A stretch of DNA of 64,000 bases from Hyaloperonospora brassicae. Its lineage: Eukaryota > Oomycota > Peronosporomycetes > Peronosporales > Peronosporaceae. Of this stretch, positions 35,504 to 48,252 are shown in pieces. Below the pieces are notes generated by a model. That model ran no database searches, was not told the origin of the DNA, and saw nothing but the letters and a program-made list of their open reading frames with translations. The position numbers and the translations under genes were made by a program. Positions within the stretch are counted from its first letter, which is position 1, and each line of letters opens with the position of its first letter. The DNA lies in the NCBI GenBank assembly GCA_947650285.1, contig CANTFL010000435.1, forward strand, positions 1 through 64,000. Direction: 5' to 3'.

Positions 35504-35515
35504 GGTGGGGGAGGG
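35504..35515 (+). promoter_or_regulatory. Polypurine tract of the young element
   Basis: GGTGGGGGAGGG directly precedes the 3' LTR, as needed for priming plus-strand DNA. The outer element has GGTGGAGGAGGG at the equivalent place (43077-43088). Confidence 0.85.
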
Positions 35516-36041
35516 TGTAACGGGGTTACACGTCGGCTGGTAGCCGACGATAGGTGTGGTGCACACACGAGAGGGGGTACCCTATAAGGTAATATTAGAA
35601 CACAGTGAGTGTATCAATTGTTGAAGACTGGTGTCTGTCATCAATTGATTGCAAGATCTTTTAAGAGATTATTTAGGGCAGGTTAAATATGTTGTTCTAA
35701 GGTGTTCTTTTAGGTTAAATGAAGAAATAAAATTCAGTTCCCATTTTGATCAACAAAAGACACGTGCCTCTCTGAGGCGTCTTGCGATCGTAAGGAAGTA
35801 GCAACGCCTTGTTAAGGCAGCTACTCCTTGTGCACTTAGTGCGTTCGATTCTTTGAATCGTTTGGTCCCCCTGGAACAGGGACCGTAAGCTCTTTGAGCT
35901 GTTGACTCTCTGAGTCGGGTTCTCTGAACCACCTTTAAGCTCTCTGAGCTGTTGACTCTCTGAGTCGGGTTCTTTGAACCAAAGTTGCTCATTGAGCGTA
36001 AAGTCTTCCTCTGACTTAAGGAGCTGTGTAGCTCCGCTACA
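35516..36041 (+). repeat. 3' LTR of the young element (complete, 526 bp)
   Basis: Begins TGTAACGGGG and ends GCTACA. Its first 107 bases (35516-35622) are absent from the 5' copy. It is followed directly by TAGTG, the middle of the outer element's LTR (position 43250 of the intact copy). Confidence 0.9.
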
Positions 36042-36361
36042 TAGTGTCTAGATTAGGTACGATTCAATTATGATTAGGATATTTTTTCATTTAAAAAAGC
36101 TAAATAAAGTTCAGTTCCCCTTTTGATCTTAAAGACACAGGCCTTGCGAGGCGTCTTTGATCGTGAGAGTTAGCAGCGCCTTCTAAGGAAGCTTCTCTTG
36201 AGCACTTTGTGCTGTTAATTCATTTGAATCGTTAGGTCCCCTGGAACAGGGACCGTAAGCTTTAAGCTTGTTGACTCTCTGAGTCGAGTTCTGTGAACCA
36301 CAACTGCTCTCTGAGCGTTAAAGTCTTCCTCTGACTTAAGTAACGGTGTAGTTCTGCTACA
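36042..36361 (+). repeat. Right part of the outer element's 5' LTR
   Basis: 320 bases align without gaps to 43250-43569 with about six differences. It ends TCTGCTACA, followed by a PBS-like ATCGGTAGGA where the younger copy has CTTGGTAGCA. Confidence 0.9.
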
Positions 36362-36419
36362 ATCGGTAGGACTTGTAGTCTTTCTACACCTAAGCTCGTT
36401 ACGAATGATCTTTTGTGTA

Positions 36420-39400
36420 ATGGAGCAATTTACACCAATATCTGAGGTCTAAACGGTCGCGCTCGACAAGCTGACCGCGGCCTAGGGCCCAGAAGATGGA
36501 ATTTTCTAGCTGCACTAGGTCCCGATGTGCTAACTTCACGTGTCGAGACCTATAGGTAGTATGAAACGGCCGTGAAAAGCAGGGTAAAGCCAAATAGCGT
36601 CGGCTATGACAACACGCTATGTGTTAATGCCAGACGCAAACGCTAGACCTCGTCCCCTTAGGGAGGACGCCACACATTACTCCGGTAAGGAGGTGGAAAC
36701 TCACTCTCTGTATCCGTGAGATCGATATGGCCGTGAGATCTGGCCTAATAGCACTTGGGGACCAGCGGGTCTCGCTGGCTATCTCTAAGCTCGATGGCCG
36801 AGATAGAGAGTGGGATCTGTCGTGCAACACGTCGATTGACTTGGCGTTTTCCTCATGGGAATTGCGAAAGCTAGACCTTTTGCAAGTTTTCTCTCTGCCT
36901 AACCAGTCTTATCGCGTGCGTTCACGCTTCTAGTATAATCGTGAGTGTATAATGAGCTAACGGACTATGTCCAAGAGTTGAGAACTCTCATGGCTGCTAT
37001 GCAGTCCAATCCTCTCCCTGAGATTGTATATGTGACTATCTTTATGGAAGGTATTTGCGCTGGCGTGGCCAGGACCGAGGTCTTTTGGGTCCATCCATCT
37101 ACTTTTGAAGAGGGTGTGAGCATCGCTCAACATGCTGAGCTCAAATTCAAGTCGGACAAACTTGGTTGGGATGTATATAACTCAAGCTTTTCGAGTGTAA
37201 CCTCGACAAACACTTAGGCTTATTGCAAGCCTGAATCGATGGATCTCAGCTATGACGAAAATGAAGGCGAAACTGAGCTTCGGGTTGCGGAGCAACAACA
37301 GGAAGTGATACGTTATTATACGTGCGGAAGCACTTAACACTTGCGTCCCACTTGTCATTTTCGTAAGCAAAGACAGACTCCTGTGAGTCGTAACCCCGCT
37401 CCCAACCAGAAATCTGGTATGGCACGGGGAAACGTCGACACCCAGTAGGCGCAAGTTGCCCTACTGGGGTAAAAATGAGTTCTGTCACTTCTCTACGAGG
37501 TAGAGTGGACCAGGTCTTGTCCCCACAGAGCTCTGTGCCAGCCAGCACAGAACATGGATTCAAGCCTGGATTGTCAGTCGCTCAAGCGAAAGTTAAGGGC
37601 TTTGAGAAGCATTAAACGATTCTAATCGATTCCGGAGCATCATGAAATTATGCTCGACGTCATTTCATTGAGGGGATTCAGCAATATGCTGAAGTGCTCA
37701 AAGCGCATGAAGGTGATTCAATCACTGTTCGCTAAGTAACTGGGAGTCGCGTCACTGTTCCCAAAGTTCCGCTGAACTTAGGAGCGAAATTTGTGGACTT
37801 TGACAGAATCGAACGCTAGCTTGTCCTTTATTTGGATTCGAGTATGATCTCGTCCTTCGTATGATTCGTCTGGAACGCCATGAGCCATGAATTAATTGGA
37901 GATCTAAGACCTTGGGCGCCACGCGCAATGTTCCTAGAGAATATTTGAAGAGTCATGAACCCACCTTTGCAATGCAACTAAAGTGCAATCGGCGCGACCC
38001 ATTGGCTGAAGACGTCAATGTGCTGAACATTGGAGTGCCCGATTTTGTGAATTTCTTTGTAGATTACAAGGATTACGAGCCTATCTCATGAAATAAAAGT
38101 GACATGGCACGTACTCCGTTGAGTAATACTCGTTGTGATAAAAATCACTGCATGCTGAAAGCATGGTTGGCCTAGGGCCAAGTTATCAGGAATGCGATTC
38201 CTTTGATGAGGGTGAGGTGGCACGTAAAAATACACAGAGTGAGGTCGGCCGAGGTGGTACCACACCGCATGCTATTCTCATGGTTGGCCTAGGGCCAAGT
38301 CATCAGGGATGATATTCCTTTGATGTGGATGCGGTGTGTGTGAATTCAAACATAGTGAGGTCGGCCGTGATGGCACCACAGTATATACCGGTAATGGCAT
38401 TGTTGGTACCAGGCCGAGTCATCAAGAATGTAAATCCTCTAATGTTAGTACAGTGGTACGTACAAGTCTACTGAGTTTGGTGTCCAAGTTAAGTGACCCT
38501 GCACCGGATCCAGGTCAGGTCATCGAATTTTATATAGGTTGGCTATAATCATGGATACCACAATGTCCCAACCTCTAAGAAGCGCAGGGTTGCGTCTAAG
38601 AGACTACCACAACGCCGGGTGGCAAATGTGAAGTGCCCCGCGTCTTAGACGATGAGTAGTGTTCACGATAATAATACACTTTATACTCTGGTCAATGGCG
38701 TGACCTGCCATTTTGATGACAATGTTAGCCTTGAAGCTCTGTCATCTTTGGATGCTTTGTGTCAGCTAGACGAATTGTCAGATGGCGGGTTCGGCCAGCC
38801 TCTAAAGGCAGGTGACTTGTCTGAATTTGTGGTCATTAGACCAGATGTTGAGTTGAACACATCATCTTTAATGGACGATTTAGTCCTTGAGAACGCTAAG
38901 GCGGCGATTAGGGCGCGTAGTGAATCGTCGATCCTGATGAATATTTTGGATTCATTCCATTCTTTTTCATAGAATTTCAGGAGTGGTGTGTTACAACCCA
39001 CCTTCTGTCCTACCTCTTTTCAGAGGTGTGAGTCGTGAAATTGACTTTGTTCCTGAAACTTAGTACTGCGTAATACGTCAATGGCCTTTGCCAAAAGAAC
39101 AGTGTGAAGTCATTGACGACTACATTCGTCCAAAGGACGCGTCAGGGACGGTGCATGAGAGTAAGTCTCCACATTCCTCACCGACATTTTGTGTCGAGAA
39201 TTTTAATGCAAAGTGGCGCATTGTATACTGCATTGTATGCTTACAATAGGCTAAATGCTGCCACCATCCCGTCCCAGACACCAATCCTTAGAGAAGATAT
39301 TCTCCGAGCAATATGATGGGATGTATATTTTACAGTGCGTTCAACTAAGTCGATGAGTATACCAGCTGCTTATGCGAGATATATATATCCCGCTGACAGC

Positions 39401-42080
39401 AGTCAGTACTCCGAGCGGTATGCTCTGGGAGTGGCTTGTTATGCCGCAAGGGCTATCTTATGCCCCCGGTACGTTTAAAAGTTTGTTGACGCAGCTCTTT
39501 AGACCTCATAGATAATATGCACATGCGTACTCTGATGACATCTTTGTCCATAGTCGTGCTATGAACGGTCGGTAGAATGTAGATAATCATATTGACCGTT
39601 TACAAGCGGTGCTCGAGCGCATGCGCAAAAATAAGGTGTATGCTAACGCATTCAAGTGCATCTTTGGCGCAGGAGAGATTCCATTTTTAGGGTGCTTTAT
39701 TGGTAAGCAAGGTCTTAAGGTGGATCCCGCTAAGGTTAAAGTCATAGTTGATTGGCCGGTTCCTAAGAACCAAAAGGACTCACGTTAGTGGCTTGGTCTC
39801 GCCAATTACTTACACAAGTACATTTCGAAATAAGCATAAATGGCTCGGCCATTGTCCAATCTCCAAAAAATATAATGTAGAGTGGTGCTGGACTAGCATT
39901 GAGCATGGTTAAGTAAAGGAGAGGCTTCTTCATTCACCAATCTTGGCTTTTCCAGAATCCAATCAGCCTTTCATTGTCGTCTTTGACGCATCTGACTTTG
40001 CCATAGCCAGTGCTTTGTTACAAACATATTTTGATGGACGGTAACGCGTCTTTGCTTTTAAGGCTCGACAGCCGAAAGTAGCTGATAAGAACTATCCAGT
40101 TCATAACATGGAGCTACTTTCAATGCAGTACGCTCTAGTCAAGTTCAGAGTACATTTTCGTGGCTCAAAGTCGTTTGCGATCTATTACGATCATGCGTTA
40201 CTGCGCTCTACGAACCAGTAGCCTCCGCTCTCTCAGATAATGACTCGTTAGCTCTCATTCTTTGCCAAATACAACTTTAAGGTGAAGTACAAGCCATGAA
40301 AGCAGAATGTTCTGGCCGATGCGCTGTCCCGCAGGCGTGATTATGAGCTTGCTCACATAATAATTTTTCGTCGTCAGTCACCGACCTAATCCGTACGGCT
40401 TACGTCAAGGATAAACAATGTATATCTTTGCTAAATGTTCAAGGGATCGACGAAGTGAACGACTCATAAAGACTTGCCGACACGATTACGTGCGACGCTA
40501 CATCAATATTCCATCGATCAAGACCTGTTGTGCTATATCATAGATATTGAAGATAATCCTCGTATCATTTTACCGAGTGATGAGTAGTTGCAGTATCGGA
40601 TACTATGTGTGTGGCACATGATACTGCGTTGAGTGTTCATCTCGGTCGTGAGAAGACCTATGCCTTGGTGTGTCAGACCTATAGGTGACCCAAAATGTAT
40701 AAGTGGGTGAGCACCTATGTGAGTACGTATGGAACATGTCAAATGGTAAATACATCAGCTCACGAGGCGGCGCCGCTAGCTAAGTTTTATACCCTCGAGG
40801 TGTTAAGGATCCATCAGTGTATATTTTCTGTTCGGTTTACCGAAATATTTGTAAAACAATATGGGCATTGGGGTCTTTGTTAACCGTTTAAGCAAGATGT
40901 TTTGCTTGGCGGCTGTGCCAGATACCATTGATGGTGAAGGCACAGCTACGCTGTTTATCGATCGATCGTTTCGACATTACGACTCGCATTTGTCAAATTC
41001 CTCTGATAGAGATCCTCGCTTCACTAGAAAGCTTTTTAAGTCCATCTTCAAAGTGGTTGGCACACGTTTAAACATGTTCACAGCGGATCATCCGCAGACC
41101 AATGGTCAAACAGATCAAGTGGACCGCATTATCGGTGACATCGCTTGCAGTGTTTGCGCTGATACATCTATACGTTAGAGTTATATGGTCCTAGAAATCG
41201 AAATTGCACTTAACAACGCAATTCATTTCTATACAGGCTTTACGCCGTTCTATGTGAATGGCTCAATGCACCCTCGCTTTTCGGTAAAGATAACTCTACG
41301 TGGATCAAGGCTTGTTAAGGGGGATTGCCGACCGGCTTGCTGATATCAGCCCTGCTACTGTTCAGAAACAAGTCATTGACGTTATCGCAACGCGATTAAA
41401 TGTCGTACGACATGTGTGTGGCGCACCGGCTGATAGCCAAGACAGGCAAAAAGAAAAAGCAGATTCTAAAGGCAGAATTTGTATTAAAAGTTATGCGGTC
41501 GGTGGCCAGGTCCTACTCAATGCTAAAACCTTACTTACAAATGTAGTGCCTGCTGTATACAAGACAAAGTTGTGTTCGCGCTTTATCGGACCTTTCACGG
41601 TCGATACGAAGAAGGGAATTGCTGATACGCTTAATCTCCCTCGCAAACTACAAATAAGACCGTGTTTTTAGTTGGGATGCCTAACCCATATCGATATCCG
41701 TCCCACGTGAACTGGGAGGCGCTGGCGCCGCGTCACTTGGCTTTGCCATCAGTTGCTACATCCGAACCAGGATGTCAATTTGATCCTCACTCTGATTTTG
41801 ACCGCTTTAGTGCTTTCAGGCGAGCCTGTACCGCGTCAAACCCACGCTGGGTCTCACCCAAAGTCTCTCGGAGACACTTTACTTCGTGAACCAGCTTTTC
41901 GTGGTCCGCCACAGGCACACCTACCACCACCGACGCTATCGATGAGCATAGGAACCAGCAGTTTCATGTGTATAGACTCCCGAATTGACGTCGCCTTCAT
42001 GACCAATATTTGTATCTAGTGAAGTGGCGTGGAAACCCTGAGACGGAGAACTCGTGGGAGTATGGGGTACCCCTGTGACA
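36420..42080 (+). pseudogene. gag-pol relic of the outer element
   Basis: Homologous along its length to 28695-34500. A gag piece at 36945-37217 has ELTDYVQELRTLMAAMQS. The protease region near 37628 still encodes Asp in IDSGAS, where the young copy has Asn. RT fragments follow around 39100-39800, then an integrase core at 40861-41178 ([18 protein letters not shown]) and integrase C-terminus pieces at 41300-41671. Dozens of stops and indels preclude any function. Confidence 0.85.
37427..37470 (+). promoter_or_regulatory. Conserved frameshift-signal relic
   Basis: GGGAAAC at 37427-37433, a 7-nt spacer and a hairpin with arms CCCAGTAGG and CCTACTGGG. The 38 bases from 37414 are identical to the young copy, whereas the flanks differ at many sites. 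Confidence 0.7.
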
Positions 42081-42258
42081 ATATTGCTCATCGCCGTGGA
42101 TGTCTTTAAACATCTTGTTAAGAGTCATCTCGAGACCAAACACGCTTCTCGCTTGTAGTGGTGCGGGGTGGCGGGTCGCTGGCCACCGCTTGACAGGATT
42201 TTCCGGCTACCGGCGTAGCCGAAGCATAGCGCGTGCGATTACGCAATTGACCTCTGGA

Positions 42259-42979
42259 CTAAAGCTTGGCATCGTCGTACCGAAGCTTGCGTTCGAGACA
42301 CACGTCTTCCACGTTGACTCTAGCTCGCAGAGCATCCATACTACTGAGGTGTCGAGTGCGGTTCACCCAGAGAAAGAAGGCATTGTCTTCCTCAGCGTGA
42401 GATTCACCTGAGTATAAGAGTATGAGTTTACTTAAAATCGGTGGAACTGGTGCATTCCGTGCTTGCGTCATAAGTCGTGCCTTGTATTGACTTTGAGTCG
42501 TCGGATAAGGCTCCAGGTACCTCTCACGAAGTAACTGCCGACTTGATATTTATTCAGCGGAATTAGCTTCCGGTCCAATGAATCCATGTTGCCAGATACT
42601 GGCCCGCCGTTTGAAGGATTCGATCTTCTACACGGGGTGGGGTGAACACATAGTCGCAATGAATCCGAAGCACAGCAGCAGTTTATGTTCGGCTTTGAGC
42701 GCTCTCTTCTTGCTGATCAATTAGCTCTTGTTGTTCATCGAGCGGATCAGGGATGATGGCATCATCCGAATAGTATGGTTGATGCCGCGCCGTTGGCGCA
42801 TCGGTATCATCACGTTCGACGAACGGAATTGGTCCTAGGCGAGACCGTTTCCCAGGCATGGATGTGTCAGACATTGTCCGAATGTCATCCTGTACACTGG
42901 TATTGCTACCATAGTCCTCTGTCTCATCCATTTCGAATTATGAGAAACGATTCTTTGACTCATCAGACGGCGATGCCAT
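42259..42979 (-). pseudogene. Antisense-ORF relic of the outer element
   Basis: The ATG at 42979 lies 110 nt from the 3' LTR. Pieces match the antisense protein of the young copy: EDYGSNTSVQDD...TMSDTS, DPLDEQQELIDQQEESAQ (42931-42683) and CLERKLRYDDAKL (42471-42259). Several frameshifts and stops. Homology probably continues left to about 41750, opposite the sense integrase tail. Confidence 0.75.
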
Positions 42980-43088
42980 GATGTTGATGCTTTGTGTTAC
43001 CGTAAAGTCGACCACATTCACAGAGTCCTCTCTGATGAACGAATTAGATTGGTGTTTTGTGATAACGTCATTCTGGTGGAGGAGGGTG

Positions 43089-43569
43089 CGACGGAGTCAA
43101 ACTTAATGGGTACATGGTACCCTGTGTTGTTGACACCCGGGACGGTATCCCATTAAAAGACATTAAAAGAATATCGTATTGGTCTATAGGGCCCGACGCA
43201 TGTCAGCTAGTAGATAAAAGGTCTCCTAAATATTTTTAATGTGGAATATTAGTGTCTAGATTAGGTACGATTCAATTATGATTAGGATATTTTTTCATTT
43301 AAAAAAGCTAAATAAAGTTCAGTTCCCCTTTTGATCTTAAAGACACAGGCCTTGCGAGGCGTCTTTGATCGTAAGAGTTAGCAGCGCCTTCTAAGGAAGC
43401 TTCTCTTGAGCACTTTGTGCTGTTAATTCATTTGAATCGTTAGGTCCCCTGGAACAGGGACCGTAAGCTTTAAGCTTGTTGACTCTCTGAGTCGAGTTCT
43501 GTTAACCACAACTGCTCTCTGAGCGTTAAAGTCTTCCTCTGACTCAAGTAACGGTGCATATCTGCTACA
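43089..43569 (+). repeat. 3' LTR of the outer element (481 bp)
   Basis: Begins TGCGAC (a mutated TGTAAC) after a purine tract, ends TCTGCTACA and is followed by ATTGG. It is the only unbroken copy of this LTR variant in the window. Confidence 0.9.
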
Positions 43570-43574
43570 ATTGG
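43570..43574. repeat. Target-site duplication ATTGG (right copy)
   Basis: Perfect partner of 28124-28128. It shows that everything from 28129 to 43569 occupies one original insertion site. Confidence 0.75.
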
Positions 43575-45350
43575 TATATTTTATGCCCGACATTTTATTT
43601 TTTTGCTGCCTAAAGAACCTAGCAGTAAACGTAGATTTATGAGACTGGCTTCCACTTGCTAAGCTCGGACACTTTGCAAAGAAAACTAGGACTTCGTACA
43701 ATGCTGCGGATACTGTTCCGATAATTAGGGACTGTTATTCCGGTGAACAACGACTTGCCCTTGGTATTCGTGGTAGTGCTTGCTTTTGTCATATGTATAT
43801 ACCTATGACCTATACCGCCGTTCTAAATTGCTTCCGCGCTGTCAAAGGCTTGACGTCATTTCCCATGTCGTCTTTAAATATCGAAAATTACGTGGATAGG
43901 CTTTTCAGTACACGGCGTATAATTCGCTATTGATCATTTGAGCTGGAAGTTCGAGTACTCTTTGCCAAAAGCTACATAGAATTATCATTCGCTTTAATAA
44001 ATGCTTAAACAGTCGTGCTCCCCGTATACTTAGGATCGAAGTAAAACATCCGTCAGACGGCGCTGTAAAAAGCTTGAAAATTTTTATTCGTTCCGCTTGT
44101 GCTCACCATCGTATTTTACCCGATGTCAAAACGCTTTTATTGATAGCAGCATCCGAGCAAGTGTTTTTTTATGTGACAGACATCTTCCACTCAAAGACAC
44201 TTTAATCCAGGCAGTATCCTTTCCTTTCTCTTGCTCTTCATCCCTTTACCATTTTCTCGCTGAATTCTGTACCACGAAACTATCGAAACTCACCTGACTA
44301 CAGCTTGATTTCGATATGTAAAATTGATATTTATCGATTTTATCCATCACGTAGAATAAACTAGTTGTTCCAAAAGCAGCGTCCAGCGCGTTAATGTGTG
44401 TCATGGTTCTTTAAAAATGAGACACAAGCCAACTCGTCTTATCGGTAGAGAACCTATACTTGAATACAAGGTCGATGACCTTACCAACTCATACGTTGGT
44501 GTATTAGCTGCTGTGCCGCCAGGCTCGTGTATAGACTTACTACTGCTAGACACTGTTGTCGAGATTTGCGCTACATTTTCGTTGAGAATTTCTCGTTGCC
44601 GGAAGTTCATTAGATATTTCGGCGAGCGAAGATGCTCACAACAAAGTAGCAGGTACATTGCCAAATAGGTAACAGCGTTTTCTCACTTTTAGAAATCCAA
44701 CAATAATATAAGTCACAAAATCGTTATGTAGCTGATTCGTGTTATTATCTCTATTTACGATTCTTCTTCTCGTGTTAAAGCCTGTTGAAGACGCTGGCAT
44801 CGACGCCGGCCAGCTCAATATGGGATTGAGATACACATCGTTGCGAAAACGATCGATTTGCCGTGTCTTTCTATCTTATCTCCCTGCTCAGGGTAGATTG
44901 CAGCCATCGGTCTACCTTCATTGACAGTGTTCTTGGTATTACTGCTGACTGCACCATGTTGCTGTAGATCCCGAGCAAAAGCTTGTCAGTCATTCGGGAC
45001 TTCGTTATTTGATCCAAGCGGTTTTTCGGTTTTGCTGACGAGCACTGCGTCCCAATTGACCACGACGACAGCAACCGCAAGGTTTGCAAAGTTGTGTTCT
45101 TGGAAGCTGTAAGTGATTTGGCCACAATGCTTTCGTACATATGTAAATAATATTTCATTTACTACATCCGGTGGTTGAATGCGCAAATATCCTGTTCCGA
45201 CGGGATCAAGTCTTCTCCATCGACGCCTCGCTGACTACGATAGCCATAGGTTAGGACTACGCCCAGAATTAAGCTGCAGTGTAGTAAAAAGAAGCAATAC
45301 AACATAATAAATTCGTCTTTTTTTATTTAGTAATATGGCTAGGCGACCAC
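43575..45350. other. Unassigned DNA between elements
   Basis: Open frames of 60-95 codons occur on both strands (for example minus 45186-44986 and minus 44664-44401) but none resembles a known domain. Possible exons of an unrecognised gene cannot be excluded. Confidence 0.4.
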
Positions 45351-45745
45351 TGTAACGGGACACACCCTTGCGTGAACTTAACGAAAGGGTTTCGGGTGCC
45401 CCGACAGACGTACACGAGGCGAACGAGGAAGCGTAGGATAAGGAGAAAGTAAAACTGTTGTATTAATATAATTAAGTCTTTTTGCTACTGTCTCTCTGTT
45501 TAACCTGACTTAATTATGTTAATATAACTGAGTGTATGGTGACGTCTCGTCACCACTCATTGCGCGCGTCCTGCGGCGATTGGTAGGTTGATATCATCAC
45601 GATATCAACCAATGAGCAGACCCTTTGGTCGCTTCACCAATATCACCAGCATCGGTGATATTGTTCAAAGAATATTCACTTATATATTCTTTGTTGTCAC
45701 TTTCTTTTAAAGTGACACTTCCATGTAACGGGCTGCCCCGTTACA
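45351..45745 (-). repeat. 3' LTR (395 bp)
   Basis: As written it reads TGTAACGGGAC to CCCGTTACA. Perfect hairpins within it include arms GGTTGATATC/GATATCAACC (45586-45610) and CAATATCACC/GGTGATATTG (45638-45663). A terminal hairpin has arms TGTAACGGG/CCCGTTACA (45724-45745). A C-run at 45749-45755 (G-run on the element strand) is the likely polypurine tract. Confidence 0.93.
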
Positions 45746-45773
45746 TCACCCCCCCTTAACTGATAGTCACTGT

Positions 45774-47021
45774 GTGACTATCGAAAATTATGGCGGCCAC
45801 CCGTTGGGCGCCATTGGGACAGGGAGCACTTGTTGGGTCAGTTCCGTTCATAACTCAACCAGACCTCGCATAGTTAACAAGTCTATGCGGGGTGAATCAA
45901 GGCACACAGAGTCTGTGCCTGTGCCAGCTTCTGCGGCAGACGATTCGTCGTCTGCTGCTCGTTCTTCGCCTGCAGCAAGAGGTGCTGCAGGTGCACGCGT
46001 TACAGCACCGCGTGCGCATGATGACCCCGAAATTGAGGTCATCTACTCTGGCGAGTCAGACGTGTCTGACTCGGGCAATGCTGCAGAGGCGTCTCGATCA
46101 CCGGCGACGCCTCAGTGTTTGCTAAGGCCACTGCCGAACGAACGGACTCGTGAGTTGCAACACAGTCTGTTCGGCAGTGATGAAAAATCTGATGATGAGT
46201 ATATTTGCTCATCACCGAGATTAGCTCGTGCTCCTTCGCACGAGCGACTTGACGATGGTGCAACTCATCGTCATACTGACAACCGTGGTACCGACAAGGG
46301 TACCACTGTGAAGCGTGATGAGCTGAAGCCGTGGCGTTTGCCTGAACGGCTCATCAATGGCTTGTCTCACGAGACAAGCCAACACCATCGAATACCCTTA
46401 TTCGATGCGACTGAGCTTCACGGCTTGAGTCCCAGCGCGAGCAACTTTCGCGCTGAGGAAGAATTTTATCTCGATGTCTTCCTTAGACATCGATGGTACA
46501 CGGTCAACCAAAAGCGTGACAAGGCCTCGCTATTGGCTGCGTGGAACGCGTTCGTCCAAAACGTAAAGAGTTTTGGACGAGAAGAGTGGCTCAAGAAACT
46601 TGAGGCAGTACGCCTCAGGTTCGAAAAGCGAACGCCAACCGGTGCCAGGTACCGGTTGCACTGTTTGTCGAGTGAGGCAGGCATTCCTTGCCTCACATGG
46701 GGAGACCCTTGTGCGAGTTGTGTTGACAGCTCGCAGCGTGCACATAGGGACGTGTATTCCCTAGATTCGCCCTGGGGAAGGGCACACATCTCGGCTGAGA
46801 TGCGTGACGCGATTGCAAACTTGCAATCTGTCTACAAGCGCCTAGGGCGCGTGTTTACCGATGGGCCCGAGGACTCATCGGATGGGTCTCGTCATACTGG
46901 AGGACGAGACCTTCAACATCCATCAACAGCTGAGAGCGGGGATCCCAGCTGTTCCAAGAGGGTGGATACCCCCGCCACTGGACGAGGTAGCTCGTCCTTG
47001 ATCCTGAATCGTCACGGTTGA
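45774..47021 (+). CDS. Antisense ORF, first part
   Basis: A 415-codon frame opposite to gag-pol, opening 29 nt inside the 3' LTR; its first ATG is at 45885. The N-part is acidic and low in complexity. The middle has a compact, Trp- and Arg-rich region ([20 protein letters not shown], then [15 protein letters not shown]) and a CASC pair. I recognise no domain. A relic of the same protein lies at 61240-60500 (minus), sharing VYS(G/E)SE near the start and LF(G/A)SDE. It ends at a TGA, but the reading continues in the next frame from 47008 (next entry), so one indel or an unseen splice divides it. Confidence 0.65.
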   Translation: MTIENYGGHPLGAIGTGSTCWVSSVHNSTRPRIVNKSMRGESRHTESVPVPASAADDSSSAARSSPAARGAAGARVTAPRAHDDPEIEVIYSGESDVSDSGNAAEASRSPATPQCLLRPLPNERTRELQHSLFGSDEKSDDEYICSSPRLARAPSHERLDDGATHRHTDNRGTDKGTTVKRDELKPWRLPERLINGLSHETSQHHRIPLFDATELHGLSPSASNFRAEEEFYLDVFLRHRWYTVNQKRDKASLLAAWNAFVQNVKSFGREEWLKKLEAVRLRFEKRTPTGARYRLHCLSSEAGIPCLTWGDPCASCVDSSQRAHRDVYSLDSPWGRAHISAEMRDAIANLQSVYKRLGRVFTDGPEDSSDGSRHTGGRDLQHPSTAESGDPSCSKRVDTPATGRGSSSLILNRHG

Positions 47022-47484
47022 TTCAAGATACGCTCCACTAGGAAGCGTTGATCACCGTGAGCATCCACCAAAGGATGTGGTGGAGGAGGAAAGACCTCCT
47101 CCAAATGATTCGGTTCACCATCTCGACCCTTATGAGATAGATCGCGCAATCGATGAATTGCGCGATGACTTGAAGCACGAGCGCGATCGGCGCTACGCTT
47201 TGACTGATACCGTGCGGAAGAACCGCAAGGATCGCGAGGCTGATCGGGCGAGGGATCGCGCCCATTATGCCACAGCGCAGCTTCAGGTCGAGCGGGATGT
47301 CCGCTCCCTATATGGCGAGCTGGCGACAGCTCGCGGGGAGATATCTCGGTTGAGTTCCGAGGTATCATATCTGCGCGACCAGAAGGATCGTCTGGAGCGC
47401 GAACGCAAGAACCTGATGGATGTTCTTGAACGTGGGGGCTATCTTCATCGGAAGAAGAAGGCTCGTACTGACATTACGGCCTGA
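47008..47484 (+). CDS. Antisense ORF, coiled-coil part
   Basis: Open from 47008 in the frame next to the first part; 135 codons are counted from 47077. The product is almost wholly a charged heptad-rich helix (IDELRDDLKHERDRR, then ISRLSSEVSYLRDQKDRLER) and ends with a basic cluster, HRKKKARTD, that could act as a nuclear signal. It ends where the sense integrase gene ends on the other strand, so the two genes meet tail to tail. The function is unknown. A coiled-coil end is shared with the antisense gene of the 28-36 kb element. Confidence 0.65.
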   Translation: MVTVDSRYAPLGSVDHREHPPKDVVEEERPPPNDSVHHLDPYEIDRAIDELRDDLKHERDRRYALTDTVRKNRKDREADRARDRAHYATAQLQVERDVRSLYGELATARGEISRLSSEVSYLRDQKDRLERERKNLMDVLERGGYLHRKKKARTDITA

Positions 47485-47489
47485 GCCTA

Positions 47490-48252
47490 CCCACGTAAAA
47501 CGTAGGATGCGTGCGCATCTTACGTGGCAATTCGAGTGTGTATGCATTGCACTTGTGTTGCAACACACGAAATGTCCCAATGTATTTCGGCAGTAATTTT
47601 ACTACTGCCGACACTATTGACTGCGTGTCCAGGCAGGTTTACCGTAGACAGTAGTACTAGGTCATTAACCTTAAATGAAAGAACATTTGCTCTTCCATTC
47701 TTGTCTGCGTTCCGTTTCTGAAGGTCCACCGCATTTGCGATGGAGTCATGAACGAAACGAACTACCACTTCTCGTGTCAGCAGGAAGTTATTTGCTGACT
47801 CGTTCTTTTGTCTTCAGTGCGCTTCGTGCGCACTGCTAAGAGATTGCTCTCTTTTTCATTGAGGTTGTCCACTTACATGCTGGCATAATCGTTGACGATG
47901 CTGAATATACCAGCATCGTCATCACCATCCGAATCAATAATAGCGTTGTCGCTATTATTGCGGTGGTGTGCTTCATCGATGTCGACTTGATCGACATCGG
48001 CATCATACGTGACGACGTTAGCGTCGACACGTGATGAGCAAGAGCCAAAACGGTTTTTGCTCGAGCGAGTCCCTCCCCCCTTATCCAAGAGTCACACTCT
48101 AGAAGGGTGGGCACTCGTGGATGGCGTAGGCCATTCACGTAAAACGGTGTGTGCTGTGTGGAAGCATGCACCGAATTATTGATGGCGAATTCCACCATGG
48201 GTAGGAATTCGCTCCAACTCGGAAACGAGTGGATATATCCTCGAAGGATCTC
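47490..48252 (-). pseudogene. Integrase C-terminal relic
   Basis: After the in-frame TAA at 48255-48253 the same frame continues (MVEFAINNSVHAS, 48198 on). After frame changes, a last segment (47768-47520) has the VNDLVLLSTVNLP block that precedes the integrase C-terminal module. No chromodomain was recognised. Confidence 0.7.

Larger units (their letters stand above)
28129..36041 (+). mobile_element. Young chromodomain Ty3/Gypsy element (inner element of a nest)
   Basis: Order: LTR, PBS, gag, protease, RT, RNase H, integrase, chromodomain, antisense ORF, polypurine tract, LTR. The 419 bases shared by its two LTRs (28217-28635 and 35623-36041) differ at about two sites, so the insertion is recent. 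Bases 28129-28216 belong to the LTR of the outer element and replace the first 107 bases of this element's 5' LTR. Three coding lesions are visible: a gag frameshift, a protease Asp-to-Asn change and an integrase frameshift. It is thus probably not autonomous. Confidence 0.9.
36042..43569 (+). mobile_element. Outer, coding-dead chromodomain Gypsy element
   Basis: Same family as the inner element by order and protein sequence. All genes carry many stops and frame changes. Its 5' LTR is split: the head is 28129-28216, the rest 36042-36361, and 73 bases (43177-43249 of the 3' copy) are missing. LTR parts that can be compared differ at only about six of 320 sites. The total insertion is flanked by a perfect ATTGG duplication. 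Confidence 0.85.

Noticed and set aside
44401..45186. A multi-exon minus-strand gene
   Set aside because: Open pieces exist, but I could not join them with plausible splice sites or recognise any domain.
46466..46789. Minus-strand frames opposite 45774-47021 as sense genes of the element
   Set aside because: No pol or gag similarity; the longer plus-strand frame has a related copy at 60500-61240.
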